Shown piece by piece: positions 47,827 through 59,642 of a DNA stretch of 64,000 nt. Both the position numbers and the translations under genes were made by a program. The notes beneath the pieces were generated by a model. That model worked only from the letters and a program-made list of their open reading frames with translations. It was not told where the DNA came from and did no database searches. How positions within the stretch are numbered: the stretch's first letter is position 1; the number at the start of each line of letters is the position of its first letter. The stretch is from Parietichytrium sp. I65-24A. Lineage: Eukaryota > Sar > Bigyra > Thraustochytrida > Thraustochytriidae. The DNA lies in contig BLSF01000016.1 of the NCBI GenBank assembly GCA_012862575.1, forward strand, positions 62,001 to 126,000, written 5' to 3'.

Positions 47827-49919
47827 TTAATATCCGTAGCCACCGCGGTCGCGAGGCGCAGAACGAATGATACTATCGCAGCGCATAAGGGATTCAGCGG
47901 CCTCTGCAGCCGCAAGAACTACATGCTCCTTGAGCTTGAAGGCTTCAAAAATGCCCAGTTCGCTCATATCACCTATGGTACCTTCAGACATGTTGAGTCC
48001 CATCTTTGTTTGGCCTTCATGATGAGCTACGCGGAGCTGCTGCACCAGTTCAGCGGAATCGTATCCACCGTTGTCTGCAATGGCAGTTGGAAGAGCGCGA
48101 AGCGCCTTTGCGAATGCTTGGATAGCAAGAGCCTTCTTGCCTTCGGTCTTTGGGACAAGCTTCTCCACAGCCTCTGCCATGAGCATCTCGGCGCAACCGC
48201 CTCCGAGAGTAACGCGAGTTTCTTTGACGGTCTGGGAAAGAACTGCAAGCGCATCGTGCAGGGAGCGCTCAGCTTCGTCCAAAACGTGGTTGCTGGCACC
48301 GCGGAGGACAATAGAGCAAGCGGCTCCAGACTTGACACCGCTAAAGCGAATAAGCTTTTGCTCGCCAATCATAATCTCCTCGATGAGATCTGCCTCTCCG
48401 AGAGTCACAAGCTCTGGGTGGTCAAAGGTCGACACCAATTCACCGCCTGTGACAGTGGCAAGGCGCTCGACTCCGTCAAAGCTGTAGCGAAATGCTATGT
48501 TAGAAAGAAGAGCCGAACCGCACGTTGAATGACCAGTCCAAGAAGAACTTACTCTGCGTGCTCGATAGCCATGATCTTGGCATCAGCGAATAGTTGCTCT
48601 GGGTAGTTGTAGATCAACTGGCGGTTGATAAAAACGTTGATACCATGGGACTTGATCTTCTCTACCTTTGCTTTCATCTTCCTTTTTTCCTCCTCCTCGA
48701 TCTCGGCGACCTTGTCCATGCTGTCAACCTTGACGCCTGAACATAACAAAGTAAAGGTGAAATTAAAAAGTCAGCTTTACCACTTTTCCTGCGGCATCAT
48801 CTCCCGAAGAAAGCACCCATCTTAACAACTTACGCGAACCGTAGATTTTGATCTTATCAGTGTCCATCGGAGTGTTAGCGATCATGATCTTTGCCTTCTC
48901 AATGCGCTTTGGCTGACCGACACCAATCTTCTTCTCCAACAAAAAGCCCTCCTCCAAATAACTTTGCTCGAGCGAGCCACCAGGGAGCTTAATCACCTGG
49001 ATAAGGTTCAAATCGGTAGATCCTTGGAGGCGCAGTACTGCGTCCACTGCCAAGGTGGCAAACTTGAGCTTGTCCTTGTTGAGAAGCTTTGAGGAAAGCG
49101 TTGTGGAAGCGATGTTTAGAAGATCTTGGCGGAACTTTTCCTTGTCGCTGCCGTTGTCAATCGCGGAGGCAATGAGAGCTTCGCGAGCCTCTACCACAGC
49201 CAAACGCCAACCATCCATGATGGTCATCGGGTGCACTCTCTGGTTGATCAGAGTTTCAGCTTCGCGGAGGAGCTCACCTGCAAGGACTACGACACTAGTA
49301 GTTCCGTCACCAACTTCATCGTCCTGTGTTTTCGACATGTCCACAAGAACCTTGGCGGCAGGGTTATCCACGTGAATAGACTTGAGAATCGTGGCACCAT
49401 CATTTGTGATTTGCACATCCCCTTTGCTCATAGACTGTAGCACAGTGAAGCAGCCCGAGTACGCATCTATACGTTAGCAAAGCTGCAATGATCGGCACCC
49501 CCTACTCCTCCCCCCAACACAACTTACCTGCAGCACCTTGTCCATACCCTTCGGGCCCAAGGTAGTCTTGACGAGGTCCGCAATCGCAATTGCTCCCACG
49601 AAGGAGCTCATGCGAGAGTTCTCTCCCTTGTCCACCGTTGCCTGAGCATCTAACACGCTCGCCTGTGCGACATTCAATCCACCAATCCACATCTCGTCAG
49701 TCCTCCTTCCCATCCAACACAAAAACACTCATCCATCCATCCATCACATCATCCATCCACCAGGAAACAACCGCCACCACCACACAAAAAAACAAACACA
49801 AAACCATCACGCTTCCACACTTGCACACTTGAACGCTTCCACGCGCGGCGAGCACCCATACAAATGCACCAAAACCCACTGCCCAACCCATCTTCTTCGC
49901 AACTCACCGGATCTGCCAT
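47827..49919 (-). CDS. CCT2: T-complex protein 1 subunit beta (CCT2), five exons
   Basis: Exons on the minus strand are 49908-49919 (MADP), 49528-49692, 48834-49434, 48553-48736 and 47827-48481. They join to 538 residues, very near the usual 535. Joins read through family sequence: KGMDKVLQ then [19 protein letters not shown] then [19 protein letters not shown] then [13 protein letters not shown]. Introns have GTAAGT/GTGAGT donors and AG acceptors. Group II chaperonin hallmarks are present: [17 protein letters not shown], and [16 protein letters not shown] with the catalytic Asp. CCT2 is one of eight paralogues in the ring that folds actin and tubulin in the cytosol. The C-terminus RGGYGY differs from animal tails. 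The short first exon is the least certain: translation could also begin at the ATG at 49692. A small minus-strand AG acceptor precedes that ATG. Confidence 0.92.
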
Positions 49920-50109
49920 CTTGCCACTCAATACTTGTCCCTCACACGCCGCTCTCTCTCCCTCTCTCTCTCTCTCTCAGTCAATCAATCGATCAACCAA
50001 TCAATCTCACACACAAACACACACGAACAATCGCTCACTGGCTCGCTCTCACACGCGCGTCCTCTCTCTCTCTCTCTCTCTGTTTGTCTGTCTGTGACCA
50101 GTTGTCCGC

Positions 50110-50112
<3 letters not shown>

Positions 50113-50150
<38 letters not shown>
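50113..50150. repeat. (CT) dinucleotide microsatellite
   Basis: The longest of three neighbouring CT tracts upstream of CCT2, about 16 units. Confidence 0.8.
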
Positions 50151-50588
50151 GCCGCCAATTCGCTCCGTTATTGCTGCTCTTTTCTCCTGCGTCTCTCCAG
50201 CCTATCGTTTGCGGTAGCTGGCGCTAGTCCTCTGGATCCTTCTGGCGTCGTGCGGGCGCTTTGGTCCAGAAGGAGGGGGCCTACCGGGGCGGTAGAGGGG
50301 AGTAGGCAACGGTTGGGAACAGGGAATGATCGTGAACGGAGAAGGGTTCGGCGGAGGGATTTTGAAATCGAGGCGAGTCCCAGAGAATGGGGTAGAAAGG
50401 GAGGTAGGAGGCTGGGACGTTGCGGGTGTTGGGATTTATGGTGGTGAAAAGGAGGAAAACCGATGACGAGGGAAGTTGGAAAACGGAAATATCGGCGAAT
50501 TGGAGAGCTCCGGAGCTCAGAGCTCTTAAATGGTTCCAAGTTCACGCCACTTGCTTCAGTTGACCGGCAGTCAGTCGATTGAGATTGG

Positions 50589-50637
50589 TACTCAGTACTC
50601 GAGTACGAGTACCACGGTCGAGTACTGACTGGAGTGC
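50589..50637. promoter_or_regulatory. Palindrome GTACTCGAGTAC, copy 3, within nested inverted repeats
   Basis: The exact 12-mer is at 50595-50606. It is flanked by GGTACTC and GAGTACC, and by CAGTACTCGA and TCGAGTACTG, so the region can form alternative hairpins. The duplicated copy at 52770-52815 differs at a few bases but keeps the core. Confidence 0.45.
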
Positions 50638-51236
50638 CATCACTCTTGAGATTTTGACTTGGGTTTTTCGCGCAGATCGTTTGAATGAATAGAATAATGT
50701 TCGCTAGTAGATGTTGTAGATGTAAATGAACCCTAATTATTAGCAGATTGATGTTTTGACCCAAGTCGTTTGCTCACGTGCAAGTTCATTTTGGGCAGAC
50801 AACGAGGGATGTCTGATGATTTGAGGGAGGGCAGCATGATTTGAAAGCGCTCGGAGTGCCGAAAACTGGCACTTTATATATAATACTGACAGCCAACAGG
50901 GCAAAGTATGACATCGACATGGCATAATGTGACAGCTGAAGTTGTGAACCACGCGTGCGAGTTCTAAAGCGTTCAGATCAACAGCAAGTTCCTTTCAGAT
51001 AAATTTAGCGACATATCTCTCCCTTTTCTACTTCAGGACTTGTCCTTGAATCCGAGCTGACCGTAAGGTTTCCATTTAAAAGGCTCTCGCCTTCCAAGTT
51101 GTTCTTACAGGTGCGGATTGGCTTCTGTGGCCCTGTTTTTTCGGCAAGTATTCTCCTCATACATTTGTGCCGAGGAGAATTGTGGGCGTGGTCATCCTCT
51201 GCCCCATCCATGGCATGTGTGTACATCAACCTTGCT

Positions 51237-51869
51237 TCAAGAAAGGGAAACTCGATCCTCAGCTGAAGGTTCTTCAAGGCCAATAACTCGCTTTGTAGAG
51301 TCCAAGTGCAGGCATAGGAAGAGCTGGCCGACGAAGACCATGAAGTGCCACATGGAGTGGTAGCTTCGATAGTCTCGTGTTTCATGCTTCTTAAACCAGA
51401 ACGCACTGGCCACAATTGCAACGCTCGCGCAAATGCCCCACCACTCCATGAGGACAACCATCGGCGGGCATGTGGCGATAAAAGCAAGAATCGCAAAGCC
51501 CTTGTCCAGCACCAACTGCCAGGGCACCGACTCACCGTTGTAGTGATATACAAGCGACGCGATTGAGCTCACGCAAACCATCGCACACTGGGTCCAGAGC
51601 CCATCCGCAAAGTACAAGAAAGCTGGAAGCGCAAGAAGCATGTTGGTCCACACCAACGGGCAGGAACATGATCTCGACGATGTGCATTTCCGCACGCACA
51701 CGCCGCCTTCACATTCCACGCTGTACTTTGGTTTGGAGCCCACGAACAGCATTTCCCGCAGGTCGTCCGAGAACGAGATGGTCGAGTGCGACATCTCTGC
51801 GCATGCATCGCGCAGGAACATGACGCCCGCGGTTGGCAGTGTGCGTCCAATCAAGCTCAACAACTCCAT
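51237..51869 (-). CDS. CREST-superfamily-like membrane hydrolase (copy 1)
   Basis: The protein has 210 residues and starts MELLSLIGRTLPTAG. A Cys-rich extracytosolic segment (VECEGGVCVRKCTSSRSCSC) precedes a series of hydrophobic helices. The CREST pattern is present in order: Ser105 and His109 in SLVYH, Asp122 in LDKGFA, and His171/His175 in YHSMWHF. CREST members (alkaline ceramidases, PAQR receptors, Per1, TMEM8/myomaker-like) are seven-helix metal-dependent lipid hydrolases, with zinc held by the His and Asp residues. The Cys-rich N-terminus before the helices recalls TMEM8/DUF3522 proteins. Only five to six helices are clear, so the fit to seven is imperfect. The substrate is unknown. 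It is identical to the gene at 53396. Confidence 0.65.
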   Translation of the reverse strand: MELLSLIGRTLPTAGVMFLRDACAEMSHSTISFSDDLREMLFVGSKPKYSVECEGGVCVRKCTSSRSCSCPLVWTNMLLALPAFLYFADGLWTQCAMVCVSSIASLVYHYNGESVPWQLVLDKGFAILAFIATCPPMVVLMEWWGICASVAIVASAFWFKKHETRDYRSYHSMWHFMVFVGQLFLCLHLDSTKRVIGLEEPSAEDRVSLS

Positions 51870-53395
51870 TCTCGCAGCTCAGTAGCTCCAAGCTCAGCTG
51901 AAATCTATGATCGCTTAACTTTGAGTCGCCAACCTCCAACTTGCTCTTTCCTTACCACGTCAGACTCCTGTGCGTGCACGCCTTCTTCGACTAACTTTAC
52001 TTTCTTTTCACCTTTGGCACTTTTCAAGTTTGGCACACTTCCAACCCCCCTCTGAACTCCTCCCCTTTCCGCTTACCACCATTACCACCGCAGCTGCTAA
52101 CACTGGTCAGAGTTTACCATAACAAGCCTATCTTCTCGCCCTGCCCCACCACACACTTGCGATTATAAGTCTTGGGAAGCTAGTAGAGGTGGGCTATGCG
52201 ATGGAAGGACGATCTGAGATGCTATGGCTTTGGGTGGGAAGGAGTGGTAGCAATGTACCTCCTTTCTTTGGTGTTGTTTTATGGTAATGTGTAGGGTCGA
52301 GGTTAACACGTCGTCATGTAATGTGTTTTCATTGGAAATGGTAGAGGTTCCTGGTATGTGCTGTGAAGACGTTATTGCTACTCCTAGACTCGTAACTAAC
52401 TGTAACCTACTGTTCTGACAAGTGTCCCACACACACACACNCTTTGGTCCAGAAGGAGGGGGCCTACCGGGGCGGTAGAGGGGAGTAGGCAACGGTTGGG
52501 AACAGGGAATGATCGTGAACGGAGAAGGGTTCGGCGGAGGGATTTTGAAATCGAGGCGAGTCCCAGAGAATGGGGTAGAAAGGGAGGTAGGAGGCTGGGA
52601 CGTTGCGGGTGTTGGGATTTATGGTGGTGAAAAGGAGGAAAACCGATGACGAGGGAAGTTGGAAAACGGAAATATCGGCGAATTGCAGAGCTCCGGAGCT
52701 CAGAGCTCTTAAATGGTTCCAAGTTCACGCCACTTGCTTCAGTTGACCGGCAGTCAGTCGATTGAGATTGGTACTCAGTACTCGAGTACGGGTACCACGG
52801 TCCGAGTACTGACTGGGAGTGCCATCACTCTTGAGATTTTGACTTGGGTTTTTCGCGCAAATCATTTGAATGAATAGAATAATGTTCGCTAGTAGATGTT
52901 GTAGATGTAAATGAACCCTAATTATTAGCAGATTGATGTTTTGACCCAAGTCGTTTGCTCACGTGCAAGTTCATTTTGGGCAGACAACGAGGGATGTCTG
53001 ATGATTTGAGGGAGGGCAGCATGATTTGAAAGCGCTCGGAGTGACTGACAGCCAACAGGGCAAAGTATGACATCGACATGGCATAATGTGACAGCTGAAG
53101 TTGTGAACCACGCGTGCGAGTTCTAAAGCGTTCAGATCAACAGCAAGTTCCTTTCAGATAAATTTAGCGACATATCTCTCCCTTTTCTACTTCAGGACTT
53201 GTCCTTGAATCCGAGCTGACCGTAAGGTTTCCATTTAAAAGGCTCTCGCCTTCCAAGTTGTTCTTACAGGTGCGGATTGGCTTCTGTGGCCCTGTTTTTT
53301 CGGCAAGTATTCTCCTCATACATTTGTGCCGAGGAGAATTGTGGGCGTGGTCATCCTCTGCCCCATCCATGGCATGTGTGTACATCAACCTTGCT
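51870..53395. other. Spacer between copies of the membrane hydrolase gene
   Basis: It comprises the upstream region of copy 1, the CA run, the single N and the first part of copy 2. Nothing else gene-like is seen. Confidence 0.5.
52441..52441. other. Single unresolved base (N), probable contig junction
   Basis: The only N in the window. It lies exactly where copy 1 ends (after a CA run) and copy 2 begins, as when two contigs are abutted with a placeholder. Confidence 0.9.
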
Positions 53396-54599
53396 TCAAG
53401 AAAGGGAAACTCGATCCTCAGCTGAAGGTTCTTCAAGGCCAATAACTCGCTTTGTAGAGTCCAAGTGCAGGCATAGGAAGAGCTGGCCGACGAAGACCAT
53501 GAAGTGCCACATGGAGTGGTAGCTTCGATAGTCTCGTGTTTCATGCTTCTTAAACCAGAACGCACTGGCCACAATTGCAACGCTCGCGCAAATGCCCCAC
53601 CACTCCATGAGGACAACCATCGGCGGGCATGTGGCGATAAAAGCAAGAATCGCAAAGCCCTTGTCCAGCACCAACTGCCAGGGCACCGACTCACCGTTGT
53701 AGTGATATACAAGCGACGCGATTGAGCTCACGCAAACCATCGCACACTGGGTCCAGAGCCCATCCGCAAAGTACAAGAAAGCTGGAAGCGCAAGAAGCAT
53801 GTTGGTCCACACCAACGGGCAGGAACATGATCTCGACGATGTGCATTTCCGCACGCACACGCCGCCTTCACATTCCACGCTGTACTTTGGTTTGGAGCCC
53901 ACGAACAGCATTTCCCGCAGGTCGTCCGAGAACGAGATGGTCGAGTGCGACATCTCTGCGCATGCATCGCGCAGGAACATGACGCCCGCGGTTGGCAGTG
54001 TGCGTCCAATCAAGCTCAACAACTCCATTCTCGCAGCTCAGTAGCTCCAAGCTCAGCTGAAATCTATGATCGCTTAACTTTGAGTCGCCAACCTCCAACT
54101 TGCTCTTTCCTTACCACGTCAGACTCCTGTGCGTGCACGCCTTCTTCGACTAACTTTACTTTCTTTTCACCTTTGGCACTTTTCAAGTTTGGCACACTTC
54201 CAACCCCCCTCTGAACTCCTCCCCTTTCCGCTTACCACCATTACCACCGCAGCTGCTAACACTGGTCAGAGTTTACCATAACAAGCCTATCTTCTCGCCC
54301 TGCCCCACCACACACTTGCGATTATAAGTCTTGGGAAGCTAGTAGAGGTGGGCTATGCGATGGAAGGACGATCTGAGATGCTATGGCTTTGGGTGGGAAG
54401 GAGTGGTAGCAATGTACCTCCTTTCTTTGGTGTTGTTTTATGGTAATGTGTAGGGTCGAGGTTAACACGTCGTCATGTAATGTGTTTTCATTGGAAATGG
54501 TAGAGGTTCCTGGTATGTGCTGTGAAGACGTTATTGCTACTCCTAGACTCGTAACTAACTGTAACCTACTGTTCTGACAAGTGTCCCACACACACACAC
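52442..54599. repeat. Duplicated segment, copy 2
   Basis: It begins CTTTGGTCCAGAAGG immediately after the N, matching 50259 onward, and ends in the same CA run, after which unique sequence follows. The coding part is identical to copy 1. Confidence 0.85.
53396..54028 (-). CDS. CREST-superfamily-like membrane hydrolase (copy 2)
   Basis: This 210-residue protein is identical to that of 51237-51869, including the Ser105/His109, Asp122 and His171/His175 motif residues. Because the surrounding 2.16 kb is duplicated exactly around an N, this is probably the same locus counted twice and not a second gene. If it proves real, it is a very recent tandem duplicate with no coding change. Confidence 0.6.
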   Translation of the reverse strand: MELLSLIGRTLPTAGVMFLRDACAEMSHSTISFSDDLREMLFVGSKPKYSVECEGGVCVRKCTSSRSCSCPLVWTNMLLALPAFLYFADGLWTQCAMVCVSSIASLVYHYNGESVPWQLVLDKGFAILAFIATCPPMVVLMEWWGICASVAIVASAFWFKKHETRDYRSYHSMWHFMVFVGQLFLCLHLDSTKRVIGLEEPSAEDRVSLS

Positions 54600-55282
54600 A
54601 CCCGAACTTGGCCGTTTGTTTCCATTCGTCGGAACTTTAAAAGGCAAGTTCGTCATTGGAAGAACCAAACTCCGGCTCAATCCAAGTTCTTTTTCCAATC
54701 GAACGGCCTTCACTTTCGATTCAATGACTTTTTTTCAATCATTGAAAAAATTTTCCATTCTTTGTTGAGGCTGCGGTGCTTTAGGGTTTTCTTAAGATGT
54801 CGAGGTAGAGAAACCTTATAGTTTAATATAGGTGACCGAACGGCCTATCACAGGCGTCCGAAGAGCAAACCTGATTCCTTATTGTTCGCTGGGCGGTTAT
54901 GCCTATGCGTAACAGCGGTATCCGTTAGCGGCAGTTACGAAGCAGTTACAGCCGGAGCGGACCCTAGGCGATCCTGGGCAACCCGCGCGAGAGTCCCCGC
55001 TCCACGTCTAGTCTCGTCGCTAAGTGGAGCTATAGGAGCCCGTTTGGACCCGAGTAGCCTGCTACGGCGCCGCGTACGCGTACGCGTACGGTACGAGGTG
55101 TGCGACTCGGATTTGTCAGTTGTTGACTGTGTAATCTGTGGAAACTGTGGAAATTGTGGAAGGAAGGCAAAGCCAAGTAGGATTGAAAGAACGGTGAAAA
55201 TTATATACGTACAAATTTACGGGCAGGACGAGCGAGAGGTAGTGAAGAGTCCAGAGGTGGACGGTAAACTGGTCCGGGTAGG
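54029..55282. other. Upstream region of copy 2 and of the MAP3K-epsilon-like kinase
   Basis: The two genes are divergent. The kinase side holds a CGTACGCGTACGCGTACG palindrome (55073-55090) and a TTATATAC element about 80 bp before the ATG. A 176-codon open frame (54882-55412) that overlaps the kinase start in another frame has no protein character. Confidence 0.45.
55073..55090. repeat. 18-bp palindrome of CGTACG units
   Basis: CGTACGCGTACGCGTACG is its own reverse complement and lies about 190 bp upstream of the kinase ATG. A restriction-like simple repeat or a regulatory site; cannot be told. Confidence 0.6.
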
Positions 55283-58200
55283 ATGGCGGGGCATTACCAT
55301 GCAGGGACGAAAATATCAGAAAAGTACACGCTCGGAGAGGAGCTTGGACGCGGAGGGTTTGGGACGGTGTTCGCTTGCAGGAACTCAGAAACGGGGGAAA
55401 CTGTGGCAGTGAAGCGTATCGGACTTCGAAATTTGTCGCAAGAGAGCCTTAACCTCATAGAGCAGGAGGTGTCGCTTTTGAAAAAGCTCGATCATCCAAA
55501 CATAGTCAAGTACATCGACACCTTGCGGACCACGGACCATTTGCACATCATTCTCGAGTACATGGAGAACGGATCGTTGGCACGCAACCTTAAACTGTTT
55601 GGCACGCTTTCGCAAAGCTTGTGCGCGTTGTATATTCGCCAAGTCCTCAATGGGCTCGCGTACTTGCACGACCAAGGAGTGATACATCGAGACATCAAGG
55701 GTGCAAACATTCTGACGACAAAGTCTGGTCTTGTCAAGCTAGCAGACTTTGGTGTGGCAACGCATAGCTCTGCCCAATCCAACGAAGTAGTCGGAACACC
55801 ATACTGGATGGCACCAGAAATCATTGAAATGTCTGGCCCTACCACTGCGTGCGATATCTGGTAAGTTGTAACACGCCTCATTCTTCTTTCTTCCTCGTAT
55901 TGAGCGCGCTCCGTTGACACTGACAATAATGACGTGTCCGTGTACATGGGAGCAGGAGTGTGGGGTGCACAATCGTAGAATTGCTCACCCTTAAGCCGCC
56001 TTATTTTGATATCCCACCGATGGCTGCTTTGTACCGTATCGTCCAGGATGAGCATCCGCCACTACCTGAAGGCCTGAGTCCAGCGTTGCGGGAGTTTTTA
56101 CTCCTGTGTTTTAAGAAAGAGCCGCTCCTGAGAAGCACTGCCAAAGATTTGTTGCGGCACAGATGGGTTCACAAGCCTCGCGGAATTCACGAGCCCAAAT
56201 TCGTCCGAGCGGATGGGGTAGAAGAGGGCATGGACGACTTTGCCGACTCAGATGAAGATAGCAGAAACCCGGAACGTCTTGCTGGACACTCGCCTACGTC
56301 GAGCCCTGAGAGGCCGCCCCTTCCGCCGGGACTCGGCCATGTCACAACGCGGAAAAAGAAGGCTTTGCAGTCGCAAGCTAGCATGCGGCGAAGATCTTCT
56401 GCAGAGGACGACAGTGTGTATGCCATCCGTGAGCAAACCACATCGCCTCTGGACGACCCTGAAAAGGAGCAGCGGCAGGTGTCAGATAAGCTGCGAACTT
56501 TGTGGCGCAAGTCTGTGATGAACACTATTCGTCTGTCAGAGGAGCAGAGGGCAGCAGGGATGAAGGCCCAGAAGGAGATGGACGACAAGATCGGCGCTGG
56601 CGGTGAGAAGGACCTGGCCGGCGGTGGAAAGCGACAATCATTGGAACTGAGTTCACGGAAGAACAGTATTCAAGAGGATGCCACATTCGCGTCATTTAAA
56701 CAGAAAAGAGACGAAGAAGAGGAGGAGGAGGAAGAAGAAGAGAATTGGGATGAATGGGATCAAGACAACTTGGAGGCAGCTGCTGTTGCTCAGCAGAACA
56801 GAAAACACCGGCGCAAGAGTAAACAACGCGAGGAGAGCGAGGTAGAAGCTGACGACGAAGAAGAGGAGGGTTTCAATTTTGAGGACTCTGCTGACAGCGA
56901 GCATGGCAAAGAGATCCAGCAGCAGTTTCGCGCAATGCTCGGTAGCCGAATGCATGCGTCTATGAAAGAAAAGAGACCTTCTGGGCCAAAGCTAAGCGTT
57001 GGTGAGCTTGATCTCGAAGACATCGATGATGCGTTTGGGGAAGACGTGAAGGTTGCCACGATCACGAAAGACCCGATGCCAAATAGCGAAAATTCGAAAA
57101 TTGAGAACAAACTTGCTCGCTTCCGCGAAAGCGAAGAGGGCGAAGATTCATTTTTAGAGATCGGCAGTCCTTCTGATGCGTCTGCGAAAGCGGACGAGTC
57201 GGACGATGTGCTAGACGCATTAAAAAAGCGAATGCTCGCTGTGTCCAATCTGGAAGTGAGCGAGATGAACGGACCCGACGGTGAGGACGGAGACTACGGG
57301 GATCCATTTGTCGACGAATTTGAAGATGAAGACGACGATGATGTAGACTTTGTGGAGGATGCGGGGCGGTCTTTGGTGGCCCAACAAACCCAGCAAGTCG
57401 AGAAGCTCGTGAGTTTGCTCCGACCTGACAAGGACGACGAGACGGTTCTCAATGCGTGCGCCAAGCTCACGACGCTCTTTCGCGAGCAGCCGGCCCAGCG
57501 CAAGACCCTTCTCACCCATCACGGCGTAATTCCAATTATGGAGATGCTTGAGATGTCCAACACGGAGGTGCTGCACGCAATTCTAAAAGTAGTAGGTCAG
57601 ATCATCGAAAACGACCGCGAGTTTCAAGAGCTCCTCTCGTTAGCAGGATTGATCCCGATCGTCGCAAAGTTTTGCCGCCCCTCTGTGAGCAGACCAATTC
57701 GTCTGCAAGCTGCGTCTTTGGTGAGGCAATTTTTGAAGACGAGCACGGTGACGCTTCAAATGTTCGTGGCGTGCGGTGGACTCCCGATTCTTGTAGGTCT
57801 CCTCGTGCCTGGCGCAAATCCATCTGATGATACAACGGGGCCAATGCCACCGTCACCAGTTTCACCGATTAGGCAATCAGTGAGTGAGTTTGCGAGAAAC
57901 GAAAACCCCCCGGATGTGGCACTTGGGTACGTCGCAGTGGAGGGCATCCAGCGCGTCTTTGAGCTGAGCAGCCTTGGAAGCGGGCGAGGTGCGATCCCAA
58001 AGAACGATTTTTGTCGCTTGTTCGCGAAGGAAGGGGTACTACGGCAGCTTGTGGCTCTGCTGGAGCACTGCCGAACGCCGCAAGGCGAAACGGAGTGCGC
58101 AGTGCTTGGAATACAGAGCGCGTCACTTGTCCTGGAGATCTCTGAGGTCTTGTTGGTGTTCTCGCATGGGGACAGCGTTGTGAAGCAGCAATTTGCCGAT

Positions 58201-59382
58201 CACGCCGTACTGGAGGGCATCTTGCGGTTTCTCACCTTGGAGGCACCTTTTCATAGCTCTCAAGCTGGTCGCTCGAGTTTCCGCAAGGGACGCGCATCAT
58301 CCATCGCGTCGAGCCACTTTGGTGGAACGGCCAAGAGCACGACTTCCACGGAGTCACCGGAGGTGACAATGAGTGGAAACGCAGTGCTGGACGAGGAGCA
58401 ACTCGGACCGCTTATCAAGTCACTGCTCAAATGTATTAAAAATTTGTGCATGGAGCCTACGGTGCTGGAGACCCTAGAATCGTCAGGGGCGATACCGACA
58501 CTGGTGCCGTTCTTGTCGTACTGCTCGAGCATGAGTAAGCTTTCCTCGAACCAAGCAGACAGCGGGAACGCTCAACTCCAAAGGCGGCCCAAGCGGGTAG
58601 GTCAACCGAGCGTGCAGCGGAGCAACTCCTTCGTTCCAGGGCGACAATTGAGCAGCTCGCAAGAGCAGCTGATCAAGGAGATCCAGAACCTGGTGATGCT
58701 GGCAATGTTTTACCTTTGCAGGCTCAGCCGCTCTCGGCAGGAGCAGGCGGCTGTGTCGGGGATCATCCCTTTCTTGATGGACGCCATCGCAACGCGGAGC
58801 CCTGTGAAAACGTTTGCTTTGCAGATTCTAACGGACTTTGCGCACACGTCGGACCTGACCCGCGACCAGCTGTGGCGATGCGACGCGTTAGACTTTTACT
58901 TGGACCTCTTGGTAAGCGGAGACCTGTTCTGGCAAGAAAAGGCATTCATCTCCCTCGGGGCATGGCTTTCTTGCGCCACTCCCGAGGTGGAGCGCGCCAT
59001 GCTGCGGCCGAGGAGTTTGCAGCGGCTCGTGGCGCTCTTCCAGTCTGCGCAGAGCACCAACTTTGAGAATTACGTGAAGGAACTTTTGATGATGCTGACG
59101 CGCTCACACAAGCTCTGCGAGGCCATTGGCCGGTCGGGCCTTTTCATGTCGGAGTTGGTGAGCCGCCTGAGCTTTCCGAAAGCAGAGGTGCGCATCAATT
59201 TGCTCAAGATAGTCAAGATCGTGGGCGAGCACCACCAGGACCTCGAGTACCTGATCCTCGAGCACAACCTCTACGCGGTGGTGACGAACCTGGCCAAGCA
59301 GGCACAGGATGCGCATCGCGTGCTGGTCGTGGAGATTGCGAACCAGTTGTTGGAGGAATGGAAAGCGGTGCTTTTCGACTGA
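55283..59382 (+). CDS. MAP3K-epsilon/Cdc7(SepH)-type protein kinase with ARM repeats, two exons
   Basis: Exons are 55283-55860 and 55956-59382; the 95-bp intron splits the Trp codon of DIWSVGC (GTAAGT donor, AG acceptor). The product has 1334 residues. The N-terminal kinase domain (about 13-270) has [23 protein letters not shown] (catalytic Asp about 135), DFGVAT and GTPYWMAPE, and its closest pattern is that of plant MAP3K-epsilon and fungal Cdc7/SepH ([27 protein letters not shown]). These kinases act in the septation-initiation or Hippo-like network that links mitotic exit to cytokinesis. An acidic, poly-Glu linker (about 440-460) follows. The C-terminal half (about 470-1330) is an ARM/HEAT solenoid, as in the plant proteins. 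The start ATG gives [15 protein letters not shown] just before the kinase. Confidence 0.9.
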
Positions 59383-59642
59383 CGATACTTTGTGATACAT
59401 ACATACAAACACATACATATATATAAAACTGAGAATCGAACAAACGATGATGTCTCTGTTTTGCTCTTTTGGCTACATACTACCAAAGCTCAAAGCTCGT
59501 GGCTGCTGAGGGTTGCGGATATTTGCGGATGCAGGTGACGCACGAGAGAGAAAGAGAGATCTAACCACGACGATTTCCCAGCATTCGGTGAAAGGCAGTT
59601 CAACGTGCACCATTCGCACAGAGCCGCCTAAATCCCGCTCTT

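Larger units (their letters stand above)
49920..51236. other. Intergenic region with CT microsatellites and start of the duplicated segment
   Basis: It holds several (CT) tracts (about 49955-49978, 50061-50083, 50113-50145), the inverted arrangement around GTACTCGAGTAC (50595-50606) and, from 50259, the first copy of a duplicated 2.18-kb segment. A 198-codon open frame on the minus strand here has no protein character. Confidence 0.45.
50259..52440. repeat. Duplicated 2.18-kb segment, copy 1 (ends at the N)
   Basis: It aligns from end to end with 52442-54599. I see about four substitutions, one 26-bp block present only here (from about 50858, containing TTTATATATAAT) and two single-base indels, all within the first 620 bases. 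The copy ends in a CA run exactly at the N at 52441. See the assembly finding. Confidence 0.85.

Noticed and set aside
47752-48528. A 258-codon plus-strand frame over the CCT-beta gene
   Set aside because: It is antisense to a well-conserved CCT-beta exon and has no family of its own.
50168-50764. A 198-codon minus-strand frame upstream of CCT-beta
   Set aside because: It is Ser/Pro/Arg-rich without protein character, lies over CT microsatellites, and its shape changes between the two copies of the duplicated segment.
54882-55412. A 176-codon frame overlapping the kinase start
   Set aside because: Irregular composition, and it overlaps a strongly supported kinase exon in another frame.
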